Positions 33,116-43,814 of a stretch of 64,000 bases of DNA are shown here, in pieces. The stretch lies in NCBI RefSeq assembly GCF_019703515.2, contig NC_059368.1, forward strand, positions 34,498,735 to 34,562,734. Direction: 5' to 3'. Numbering within the stretch: position 1 is the first letter of the stretch; each line of letters starts with the position of its first letter. Both the position numbers and the translations under genes were made by a program. Source of the DNA: Myxocyprinus asiaticus. Taxonomy: Eukaryota; Chordata; Actinopteri; Cypriniformes; Catostomidae. The notes beneath the pieces are model-generated. The model was not told the origin of the DNA, did not search any database, and worked only from the letters and a program-made list of their open reading frames with translations.

Positions 33116-35032
33116 ATAACAAATGCAATGTGGTCACTTGCATTTCCGACCACCTCCAAATGTCGTTTCAGTAATTTGATCACAGAATGTTTTGGACCCT
33201 ATTTGCCGTTTCTTTTTTTTTTTTTTTTTTTTTGCTGTCTACTTGTGATCAGATCACCTGATGAGGGTGTTACTGTAATACCAGGTGTAAACAGGGTCTA
33301 ATATTAAATGAACAACACCCCATCATAGGCCTAATATTAGAACTCATTACAACAGTAACAGGCTGTAGCAGCAAAACCACTTGAAAAAATAAGACAAGGA
33401 AATAAGAACAAAATAACGCAACTAACACAATTTGTTTGGATGAGACACCTTTCTAATACCATTCACAAACCTCTGGGCATTTGTTACCCAACCATAATGA
33501 TGAATGCTTGCTGAGACATGTTTTAAAGAAGTGTGAATTATTGTTCAGGTGAGATTTTCACTCCCAGGAGCCAAGAAAGAATCAGATGCTTTTTCTGTTC
33601 TAAACCAGCCTGAGCATTGGAGATATCTCAGCAGATGTAGATGAGTATTATGGTCTGGAGGTACAGTTCATTGCCTCCTTACAAAACTCTGTGTTGAGAA
33701 ACACAGCAACCTTTCATCCCATATATAACAGCTGCCAGGGTTCACACATTTCTTTAATGGCAGAAACATGTCAAACTGGACATATTCTGCACCTACAACA
33801 AAAGCTAAACAAATTTCTTCCTGGCCTGTCTACTTCAGTTTATAGTTGGCTAAATGGACTGGAATGGCCTCCAACAGCAAATTAAGACTTCATCATTTCT
33901 AAGTTCCATGGCCTTTATGCTGTTCAACTTTATCATCACACAGTACAAATTTACTTTTGAAAGTCTGACAGACCATGTGAACTCAGTGATGTCCATTACT
34001 GTGTGGAGATCTAAACATACACTCTGTACTCAGAATCAATAGTTGTCCCATTGAAAATTCATTGCAGATGTTATTGAAAAAATGTAAGCAAAGTTGACAA
34101 AAAGGGAAAAAGTGCTTGTGTGGTTCATATTTCTTAGTTTCATTCAGAAATGTTGTGTATTTTGTATAGTAGTGAAATGATTGCAGTCTTGAGGTTATAT
34201 GGCCCTTGTTGTTGTTTTTGTTTGTTTGTTTATTTTTTCACTTTTCAGAGTTTTCTCTGGTTTTGCTAAGGTTAAAGGGATTTTTCAATTCTGTTCAAAT
34301 CGCAAGGTCTGGGGATGATGATGGGTTTTTAAATGAACATCTGTTCTGCCCTTCACAAGCAGATGTGTGCAAAAAGAGAGACAATCAATATGTCAATATA
34401 TATTCCCAACTTTCCTTATCAATTAGTACAAGGAAAAGGGGAAGTTGTAGTATACCCAGTACTGCCTCCTGCAGTGTCTGCCACATTACTTTGAAAGCTT
34501 CAGTTTTGATGAGGCAATGCTCAACATCACCCCTTGGCGTTAATTAGGTGAGGTTTGTTAGTTTCAGCAAAAGAAAAGGACACTTTGCAGATTGAAATCT
34601 TGATTTACCACAACACCCCAAAATACAAATGTATTAAAAAGAGAAGTTTTCGAATCAACGTTTGAATTACATCTAAATCTATAATGAAGGTGCGCAAGTC
34701 AACAAAATTTAGCTTTAGAGGAATTATAACAGGAATTTAGCTTTAGTAACAGTGTTGCAACTGGAAATATACCACAATCACAACCGAAAACAACAGGTAA
34801 ACTGTTTTTAAAATTTGTATGGAGGTTGTGCGAGAAGAAAACACGTGTTCAATTCAGACGGAAATAAAATCACAAATTACGTCTGTGACATACACATTTA
34901 CCTGACCTCCTCAGGAAAAATTAAAGGGCAACATATCACAATATCCCAGCAAACTCAGAATGTCCCCTTAGCATATGGTTCCCTTTTGGATTGTGTTGGC
35001 ATTTTGGTTATTGAGGTTGCAAAAAAATAAAA

Positions 35033-35036
<4 letters not shown>
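33116..35036. other. No gene recognised
   Basis: 33116-33300 ends in 'aataccaggtgtaaacaggg', which looks like one end of a fish non-autonomous transposon; the partner end is not found. A poly-T run is at 33213-33233. The open frames at 33691-34042 and 34206-34547 have no family features; the latter begins in a T-rich hydrophobic stretch and was not called. Confidence 0.4.

Positions 35037-35092
<56 letters not shown>
35037..35092. repeat. TA microsatellite
   Basis: About 27 TA units. Confidence 0.95.
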
Positions 35093-35095
<3 letters not shown>

Positions 35096-36142
35096 GTTTC
35101 ACAATACGATGCAATACGATATGAGTGCCCACAAATATTTTGCTCAAACTTATTCAAGGATTCAACATAAATGTGTTTTAAATCCTAAATGCCACAAAGG
35201 TGTTTGACATTGGCAACAAAAAGCAGAGCACTAAGTTACTTAAACAACAGCACTGCATTTATTTTGTTTGATTACTGAGAAAACTAATATGAACACACAA
35301 TTTTCATGTTTTTCTTGAGAACAAAAGTCTGTCTACACTCTAGTCATTTATATTTGTATAGCACTTTTCACAATACACATAGTTTCAAAGCAGCTTTATA
35401 GAAAATCATGCCTTGTTGTTTGAAAGCCCCATGTGAACAAGCTGAAGTGACTGTAGCAAGAAAAATACTCCTTTCAATGTTATTTAGTGGTTTTATGATA
35501 TAAGAACATAATCCAATATTATTTTGCGGCTTAAACAAAAATCGATTGGCACATGTAATTTTTTTGTTTTTGTTTTTTTTTTGCCCTCTTCCCCGTTTCA
35601 CTTTGCATGTAAACTTTAACACCGTTATTACCGGCTTATGACATGTGCGCAAGTTTTGTTCTCAAAGTTGTTTACATTTTGAAGTCAAAAGCAGATAATT
35701 ATAAGTCTCACGTAATCGCGGGTTTCTTACGTTTTTGGTTTTTTGAATAAGCTGTTTTTTGATAGTTATGACTCATAACTTATGAGCATCTTGCTGTGCA
35801 TGTCACGCTCAGTGTCGGTTGGGAGAGGCAGCTGTTAAGCTTACTGCTGCTGTTTCTGCCTCACAAATCCACCGATTTGCGCAGTGATGTTGGCGTAAAT
35901 AAAACGACATGTTTGATGTACTGTAGCACTAGAACATGACACCATTGTTTGGCAAATTCGACAAGCTGTACCGCTACAGTACAATCTACTTGCTGTTTGC
36001 CATCGATCTTTTCGCCTATGTACTGGAAGTGCGTTGCTCTGTTTTCCTGTGAGCGCACAGCGCCACCTCACACGGGAGGAGACTGTTCCGCAGCTCTCAA
36101 TATTGTGCTAATTGGTTTTAATTACACTATAATGTGTTTGTG

Positions 36143-36143
<1 letters not shown>
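35093..36143. other. No gene recognised; repeat fragments
   Basis: 35345-35470 reads 'tttgtatagcacttttcaca' and 'agcagctttatagaaaatca', phrases I associate with a dispersed fish repeat. 35100-35150 'caatacgatgcaatacgata' is another. Neither could be bounded. 35780-36080 is GC-richer with open frames on the minus strand but no recognisable domain. Confidence 0.35.

Positions 36144-36197
<54 letters not shown>
36144..36197. repeat. TA microsatellite
   Basis: About 27 TA units end exactly where the next Tc1 terminus starts. Confidence 0.95.
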
Positions 36198-36200
<3 letters not shown>

Positions 36201-37808
36201 GTGGCCAAAAAAAATTTGCACCCTTGGTAAATACTGTATGCGCAAAGAAGGCTGTGAAAAGAAATCTGCATTGTTTAGCCTTTTGATCTTTCATTCACAA
36301 AAATCGAACCTTTACTTGAAGTAAAACAATTGAAACAGGGGAAATATCTCATTATTAAATAAATATTTTCTCCAAAACACTTTGGCCATAATTACTGGCA
36401 CCCTTTTATTCAATACTTTTTGCAACCTCCCTTTGCCAAGATAACAGTTCTGAGTCTTCTCTTATAATGCCTAATGTGGTAGGAGAACACCTGGCAAGGG
36501 ATCTGAGAACATTCGTCCATACAGAATCTCTACAGATCCTTCAAATTCAGAGGTCTATGTTGGTGGACTCTTCTCTTCAGTTCACCCCACAAATTTTCTA
36601 CGGGGTTCAGGACAGGGGACTGGGATGGCCATGGCAGAACCTTGATTTTGTGGTCAGTGAACCATTTTTGTGTTGATTTTGATGTTTGTTTTGGATCATT
36701 GTCCTGCTGGAAGATCCAACCAGGGCCCATTGTAAGCTTTCTGGCAGAGGCAGTTAGGTTTTGATTTTTTATCTGTTGGTATTTGATAGAGTCCATAATG
36801 CCATGTATCCGAACAAGATGTCCAGGACCTCTGGCAGAAAAACAGCCCCACAGCATTCAAGATGCAGCAGCACATTTAAAAGTAAACATTGGGTATTTCA
36901 TCTCTGTGTACGCCAAACCCATCTCTGGTGTTTGCTGTCAAAAAGCTCTTTTTTTGTTTCATCTGACCATAGAACCCGGTTGCATTTGAAGTTCCAGTAG
37001 TGTCTGGCAAACTGAAGATGCTTGAGTTTGTTGTTGGATGAGAGCAGAGGATTTTTTTCCCAAACAACTTGTGGTGATGTAGGTGATGTCAAATGTTATT
37101 TTATTTTTTTAGACTTTCTGACCTCAAGACCCAACTAATTTCTGCAGTTCTCCAGCTGTGATCCTTATAGATTCTTTGGCCACTTGAACCATCCTCCTCA
37201 CTGTGCGTGGAGACAATATAGACACACGTCCTTTTCTAGGCCAATTCTTACATCTCCAGTTGATTGGAACTTCTTAATTATTGCCCTGATGGTGGAAATG
37301 GGTATTTTCAATGCTTTGGCTATTTTCTTATAGCCACTTCCCATTTTGTGAAGCTCAACAACCTTTTGCCACACATCAGAACTATGTTATTTAGTCTAAC
37401 CCACTGTGATTGATGATTAAGGGAATTTGTCCTGTGTGTTACCTCATATTTATACCCCTGTGAAACAGGAAGTCATGGCTGAACAATTTCATGTTCCTAG
37501 TCACCCAGGTGCACTAAAAAAATGTAAATATAAATGGGAATATACTTCAGATATATTTTACTCATAAGAATTTCTAGGGGTGCCAATAATTGTGGCTGAT
37601 GTGTTTTTGAGAAAAATATTTATTTAATAATGAGTTATTTCCCCTCTTTCAATTGTTTTACTTCAATTAAATGTTAGATTTTTGTTAATTATTTTTTAAT
37701 GAAAGATCAAAAGGATAACCAATGCAGATTTTTTTTTTTTTTTTTTTTTTTTTCATAGCCTTCTTTGCTCATATTACCCAAGGGTGCCAATATTTTGGGC
37801 CACTATTG
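36198..37808 (-). mobile_element. Tc1-like transposon, third family, both ends present
   Basis: The left end GTAGTGGCCAAAA and right end TTTTGGGCCACTATTG pair as inverted repeats. The similarity continues inward (caaagaaggctgtgaaaag versus catagccttctttgctc), giving TIRs of roughly 200 bp. TA flanks both ends (36196-36197, 37809-37810). A poly-T run (37731-37753) has expanded in the right TIR. The transposase on the minus strand is frameshifted. Confidence 0.88.
36530..37400 (-). pseudogene. Tc1-like transposase (DD34E), frameshifted
   Basis: The helix-turn-helix region is readable around 37330-37200 (GYKKIAKALKIPISTIRAII). Frame breaks follow. The catalytic Asp in LWSDETKKELF is at 36961-36963, the second ([12 protein letters not shown]) at 36701-36703 and the Glu (LNPVENLWGELK) at 36596-36598, giving 34 residues between the last two. 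The usually invariant PDLNP has become PVLNP. At least one frameshift separates the first catalytic Asp from the rest (between 36898 and 36856), and others damage the DNA-binding part. Confidence 0.88.
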
Positions 37809-37814
37809 TATATC

Positions 37815-38322
37815 TTAAAGGAATAGGCCACCAAAAATTATAATTTTCTCATCAAGTACTCACCATTATGCTGTCTTAAACTCGAATGACTTTCTTTCTT
37901 CTGTAGAACACAAACAAAAAAATATATTTTTTTATGGAGATATGATGTAAATATATCCATACAGTGCAAGTCAAATTATTCAATCGATTTTGGGTGCGAA
38001 TAGATCAAAATGTATCTCCTATGAACTGTTAATCTTGTCATATGCAATCTTCTAGGTGATCTGGCCAAAAACCGATCATATTGCTTCAGAAGACATGGAT
38101 TAAACCGCATGAATGTATGGATTACTTTTATGCTGCCTTATGTCCTTTTTGGAGCGTGGGTATGTTGGTCCCCATTGACTTGCATTGTATAGATACATAT
38201 ATTCATCATATCTTCACAAAGTTTTCGTTTGTGTTCCACAGAAAAAATGAAAGTTAAAGGATTTCAAGATGGCATAATGGTAAGTAAATAATAATAAAAG
38301 TTTTTGGGTGAACTATTCTAAA
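37815..38322. mobile_element. Non-autonomous DNA element of Kolobok-like TTAA type
   Basis: It starts TTAAAGGAATAGGCCACC and ends TTGGGTGAACTATTCTAAA, degenerate forms of the very common fish end pair TTAAAGGGATAGTTCACCC / GGGTGAACTATCCCTTTAA, with a TTAA target. It carries the family's usual interior (tgactttctttcttctgtag, gtgttccacagaa). The right TTAA has mutated. The superfamily name is from memory. Confidence 0.7.
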
Positions 38323-38421
38323 GCTAAGTTCTGGGAACCTTCAAGGAACCAGAATGTTCTCAGAACCAAAACGTATATTTTTGGGTTAATGGGGGTACTA
38401 ATTTTACTTTTATATACAGTG

Positions 38422-38450
38422 ACCCCCAGAATATTTTTTATTCTGGGGGT
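38422..38450. other. Perfect 12-bp hairpin
   Basis: The arms acccccagaata (38422-38433) and tattctgggggt (38439-38450) are exactly complementary, with a 5-base T loop. Confidence 0.9.
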
Positions 38451-38499
38451 TTTAAGTGGTTTACGAGGACTACTTTTTTTTAGGTTACAAACTGGTAAT

Positions 38500-38721
38500 T
38501 ACAAGGGTATTATGCAATAAATGTGGTTTATGAGGACATTTCTAGTGTCCCCATAATTTAAATCACTTAAAAAACATACTAAATGATGTTTTATTGAAAA
38601 TGTAAAAATGCAGAACATTTTTTGTGAGGGTTAGGTTTAGGGTTAGGGGATATAATCTATAGTTTGTACAGTATAAAAATCATTATGTCTATGGAGAGTC
38701 CTCATAATGATAGCTGCACCA

Positions 38722-38771
<50 letters not shown>
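38500..38771 (+). repeat. TG microsatellite with its conserved 5' repeat
   Basis: 'gaggacatttctagtgtccc' through 'ctatggagagtcctcataat' directly precedes a TG run (38723-38771). A shorter relative precedes another TG run at 40381-40461 ('ctcataaggatagccacacc'). I recall this unit preceding TG runs at many places in fish genomes, which suggests a dispersed repeat that carries its own microsatellite. Confidence 0.6.
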
Positions 38772-38773
<2 letters not shown>

Positions 38774-40429
38774 ATTTTTTTATTTTTTTATGCATGCCAC
38801 TTGTTTTGTTATTTTGTTGGATGCAAGGACATTCAGATATATTACGTGTGGTTTAAGAGTCCAAATAATTTTTGGGGCCACTGTATGTGGTCTTTTCTAC
38901 AAGACTGGGGTGCAAGTAAACTAAGATTCTTTCAACAAGGCCACAGACTGTAAGCTGCTGGGTTGTTGTTCTGTCCTTTGCAGTAAATCAGGTGTACCAA
39001 ACCACCCCTCCCATTTCCCAATCTGCATGCAAGAATGAAGGAAAGAAAACCTGATGATCTGTGACATGTTTCTCTCCCGCAGGACCAAACAACATTCCCT
39101 GACCTTTCCCTTGGATAACCATCACCTTGGCCAGAACATTTTCTGGTGCAGATTTTTAATCTTGGTGATTCAACAGCACAGGGGATGCTGTACCGAATGC
39201 AGAGCAGTTCACTTCACCTATGAGGAGACATTGAGCTCAAATAGTTTAGATTCTGCTCCTCGGGGCTGCCGTAATGAGTTTGGAGCTGAGCGGTGAGCGA
39301 ACGTCTTTATTTTCCATGTGTCGCAGCTGTCATTTGCACCATGGAGGTGTATGTGATCTGCGAGCAGAATTGTTAAGAGCTGTTATGTGACTATTTTATG
39401 AATGTTGGTTGAGTTTCATTGTGAATGTTCTGTAAGGACACAAGCAGTGCTGGACACAGTAAACTGAATAACGCACTGTGATACTAATGACTCGATTGTA
39501 GCCTCAACACCTTACAGGCTCGATTAGGGTGGGGGCGGGGTTAAGGCATCTGCTGCCTGCCAGGAACAAACCCAGGCACATTTGTTCAATGGGCAGAATT
39601 TCACTAATGTTTTTCCCCATTTTCTGTGGCTAAAATACATTTTCAGGAAGTACACACTTGACTTAACTGAACATCCTAGCACAGAAACTAATTGTGTGCA
39701 GAAGTTCATGCTTATTCATTACACATGACACATGTCCCGAACATAATAAACATGGGAGCAGATTTACTGTTGGAGAAAGGAGACTTCAAGTGTTGAGCCA
39801 AGTGTCGGAGAGATACAGGCAAGCTCCCGTATCTCTTCACATCACCTGTAAATGCACAAAGTGAAACCACCCGAGAGAAACACAGCAAGTGCACGATAGA
39901 GACTGAGAAGGACCTGGATGTTCAGCAAGCTGCAGCCAGGTATACTTGTAGAGACTGTAACGGCAGCCAAAGAAAATAATAGTTCTGAGATTTTAAATTT
40001 CAGCAAATTAAACTTCAGCATTCAATAAGTTTTATATCTGTTTGTATAATGTCTAATAATACGTTGGCAATGTACATTTAAGTTTCTATTGCCAATAAAG
40101 TCTGATATGAATGGAATCTGCCCATTTGGTCCTATTATTAAAAGGGGGGCAACTGGAAATCAGCAGAAGATTTTGCCCAAATTGTAATTACAGCATGTCC
40201 ATTGATTTTATGTATACATATACTTGTATCATAGATTAATACCTGTAAAAATGTGTCTAAGTAACTATCCGGAAATAAAGAAAGAATGAAAAAACCTGAT
40301 TAAAAATGTGATTAATCACAGAAAACTGTTTGATTAATTAGTTAAAAAGGTGTTATCTATTCACAGCCCTAATATATATGTGTGTGTGGGCGGGTTTGGG
40401 TGATTTACCTCATAAGGATAGCCACACCA

Positions 40430-40460
<31 letters not shown>

Positions 40461-41366
40461 AGTGTAGATATAATGACTAAACGATAACATAATATGAATT
40501 TATTTGATAATTTTTAAGTGTAGTCTTGGCTAAAGTTATGGAATCCTACAAAATGAGTTCAAAACTACACCAGAAATCACCCAGAACAGAATAAAAACCT
40601 TTAATGCATGAACTGTGTTAAATAAATGAATGGCAATGGACATTTTATGATCTCAGTGATTATAAATACAATAAAATCAGCCGATTAATTCCATTAATTG
40701 ATTATACATGGATTCAGTACTGATTTGTAAACATTTGACCATCTATAAAGTTGTTTATACATAACATGATTTATGTTTTATATGCTATCATTACATCAAA
40801 GTTATACTTTTTTATTTTCTATGCAAACGTAAGCAAATGTACGTGTGCTAGAAGCACACTTTATGTAAGAATACCTAAGAGGACTTTTGAGATCATGTTG
40901 GTTTTATACATGCAACAACTTGAGGAAAAATGTCCCAGTGTAACTCTGTCCGCCATTAGTTTTGTATAATAACCTGTAACATCCAAATATATCCAGAATA
41001 TGTGGTGCCAATTACAGTAGAATAGTATAGCAATATACCATTTAAGTAATAACTTACTATATTTAGTGCTGTACATTTTTGACATACCTCACAAAAAATG
41101 TCATGCATCATTCACTTTTGACTCTATAATAATTAAGATATCTTAAAATGATTGTAGTGGGATAGACATATGTCTTCCTTTGTCATTCCCATGGTTTTAT
41201 TATTTGTGTTTATAGTGTTAAAATTGTGACTATCCCTTTATACACCATCCTCTAACTCAAATGAGACCTACATTTATACAGTTTATAAGGGTCTAGATTA
41301 TTTGCAAAGAAATTTAGCTATTGTTGTCTTTCTTTCAGGCTAAATGGGTGAAATTTTTCCTTGTAA
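38772..41366. other. No gene recognised
   Basis: Apart from the TG tract at 40433-40461 the stretch is AT-rich and stop-rich. The longest frames (39054-39296, 40751-40969) show no domain or splice-like context that I can support. Confidence 0.45.
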
Positions 41367-42600
41367 ACTTGGTTCCCTGAGAGGGAATGAGATGTTGTGT
41401 AATTACACAAATGGGACTATGTCAGTGAGTCACGTGAGCTGAAGCCTGTATACAATCACACCAACTTATTAGCTGATGGCGCTGAAGCATCACAGAATCC
41501 ATATAGGCAGATGCTTGGCGCCATTTCGCCAGATTTTCTGCAAGAGCCACGAACCTATGGAGTAATTAGAGAGTATGGCTAGCTACGCAATGTCTCATTC
41601 CCTCTCAGGGAACCAAGGTTACATTCATAACAGAGACGTTCCCTTTCGATGAAACATCAATGTTGCATAATTAAGCAAATGGGACCAGATACAATCACGC
41701 CATGCGAACAGTAGCTGCAAACTCTCTAAGCCCATGTGGCAAGCTTTAAGCAACGCACAAGCGAGCTAAAGAAATAGAAATTTCAACAACTTACTCCTGA
41801 TCCAACAGAAAGAACTTGGGAAGCAGGAGTCAAACTCTCGTCCAAATTATAAAACTTAACAAAAGAATGTGGAAAGGACCATCCAGCCACCATACAAATG
41901 TCTTCCAAAGACACACCTCTAGCCAATGCCCAAGAGAATGCCATGCTCCTCTTAGAATGGGCTTGAATACCCAGAGGCGAAGGCAAACCACGCGCCTCGT
42001 AAGCACTCGAGATTGCATACACAATCCAATAAAACAGTCTCTGATTGGTCACCGAAACACCCCTGTTGCAGCTACCAAAACATACAAACAACTGCTCTGA
42101 CTTACGCCATTGGCTTGAAAGGGTTGCATAAACCCGTACTTGGCACAGAATATGCAACCTTTTCTGCTCTTCAGACTCAAATGGCAGAGGAGAAAAGGAC
42201 TGCAAATTGATAATCTGCGAGCGAAAGAATGTAGAGATGACTTTAGGCAAATAGCCCAAACGAGGTCTCAGTACAACCTTAGATAACCCTGGCACAAATT
42301 CCATTCACAAGGGAATGATCAACAGGGCATACAAATCACCAACCCTCTTAAATGATGCCAATGCTAATAACAGGGCCATTTTACGTGTCAGAAATGTATC
42401 AGATACTGATGCTAAAGGCTCGAACGGAGCAGCAGAGAGCGACCCTAACATCACAGATAAATCCCATAAAGGGACGCGGATGGGCCTGAGCGCTCCGCGC
42501 ATAAAATGAGAAAGAGGATGTCTTCAAATAGAAACTCCATTCACCAGTACATGTTCAGCTGCTATAGCGGCTACATACACTTTAAGCATTGCTGGGTCTC
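41367..42600 (-). mobile_element. DIRS element of a second family, recombinase end
   Basis: It has the same architecture as the other DIRS ends but different sequence. The terminal unit at about 41371-41625 has inverted arms (ttccctgagagggaatgaga and its complement), followed by a minus-strand tyrosine recombinase. Its sequence at 41385-41545 and 41637-41685 recurs in inverted orientation at 46430-46612, the element's other end. Homology to the recombinase N-terminus stops near 42600. Confidence 0.78.
41783..42600 (-). pseudogene. DIRS tyrosine recombinase
   Basis: DIRS elements integrate by a phage-integrase-type recombinase acting on circular DNA. The reading frame from about 42502 down to 41783 shows FMRGALRPIRVPLWDLSV, FKRVGDLYAL (first catalytic Arg region), then one TGA (42305-42307). 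It continues in the same frame with VVLRPRLGYLPKV, SEQLFVCFG, IQAHSKRSMAF (HxxR), VAGWSFPHSFVKFYN (Trp and nucleophilic Tyr). So all catalytic residues remain and one stop separates them. Further upstream, 'gctatagcggctacataca' codes for the VYVAAIA segment also seen in copy 2. Confidence 0.85.
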
Positions 42601-42639
42601 TTGTTCAGATTACCCAATTCGGAGCACTTTGTAACTAGA

Positions 42640-43810
42640 GCAAAAAGAGGAATTAATGCATGATTCTCTATTGCAGCACAATTTTTAACCACTAGATGGC
42701 ACTCTTTGCTTACTTTTGGCAGCCGCCTTACAACCTGCAACTCAGTGGAGGGAAGCCCTCACGCCTCCATCATTTTGGCTGATTGAATGGGGTTTAATAA
42801 TGTTTGCCTTAATTGTATTTAGGCATAATGACTGTTATCCTGAAGTGTGCTTGCAGCAGGAATAATCTCTTTCCTGGTGTTTTGAATTGGAAAGAATGTA
42901 TGAACACTGAGGGAGAGCACTTGTGCTTATTGTACATCAAATTATGTTATGCCTGTCCCGAAACACATGGCCATGGGGACAGAGGCCGAATTCGATCAGG
43001 CAATTATAAAATGAGGTCAAGCTGAATGTATTTACAGCAGAGGATGTCAGATAAACCATCTTCCCTAGCATAGAGCCGGGATGAATGTGCAATCATGGAG
43101 GGAATTGAGAGAAACCATGTTTGCCACTACGACCTCAGCATTTATTATGAGGGGATTTTATGAAAGTGTGATTTGTGAACACTTGAGCTTATTATACATC
43201 AGGCTATGGGGACAGAAGACGAATTAGATCTGGAAAGTATTAAAAAAAGGTGTCACTCTGAATGTATTTACAGCAGAGGATGCCAGACAAACCATCTTAG
43301 CATTAGAACGGGGAAGAATGTGCGAACATGGGAAAAAAATTAACATTATTATTTATTTATTTATTTATTTTAAACTCACTCCCCAGCGTAAGACGTGGGG
43401 GAAAACTGAGCTATAACCCACCTTAAATAGGCAAATTTTAAGACCCATTGGCCTCATGGGAGGAACAATGGGAATTGAATTGAGAGCCCATCTTCCCTAG
43501 CATTAGAACGGAATTGAATTGAGAGCAAGCAGGTTTGCCACAACGGCCCCAGCATTTATTATGTGGGGAACAGCGTGTGACATTTATGAGTGTGTTATTT
43601 GTGAATCGTGCTTATTATAAATCAAATTCCGTTATGCCTGTCCCGAGACCCTTAGCCATGGGGACAGAGGCCGAATTCAATCAGGGAAATAAAAAAATGG
43701 GTTGCTCTGAATTAATTTACTGCAGAGAATGCCAGATAGCCTATCTTCCCTAGCATTAGAATGGGGAGGAATGTGTGAACGGGAAAGAAATTAACATTAT
43801 GATTTATTTA
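42640..43810. repeat. Tandem array of three imperfect 300-430-bp units
   Basis: The block 'cttattgtacatcaaattat...ccatggggacagaggccgaattcgatc...agcagaggatgtcagataaaccatcttccctagc' occurs at about 42920-43075, 43185-43305 and 43608-43757. The block 'ggtttgccac.acg.cc.cagcatttattat' precedes the second and third. The module 'ctccccagcgtaagacgtgg...ataacccaccttaaatagg' occurs at 43380-43440 and again at 45385-45440, split off by the Tc1 insertion. No coding frame is conserved among units. Confidence 0.8.
42699..42712 (+). promoter_or_regulatory. CTCF-core-like motif
   Basis: CCACTAGATGGCAC fits the vertebrate CTCF core (CCA-S-Y-AG-R-K-GGC). It lies at the edge of the tandem array inside the DIRS remnant. 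Only sequence match supports it. Confidence 0.4.
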
Positions 43811-43814
43811 TTTA

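Noticed and set aside
34206..34547. 113-residue frame with a hydrophobic start resembling a signal peptide
   Set aside because: The hydrophobic part comes from a T-rich stretch. The rest has no family features, and an upstream promoter or exon structure cannot be seen.
36040..36075. CTCF-like site (gaggtggcgctgtg on the minus strand)
   Set aside because: The 5' half of the core does not fit the motif; weaker than the one at 42699.
38627..38650. Telomere-like ggttaggtttagggttagg
   Set aside because: Only about two imperfect units inside a dispersed TG-associated repeat; not a telomeric tract.
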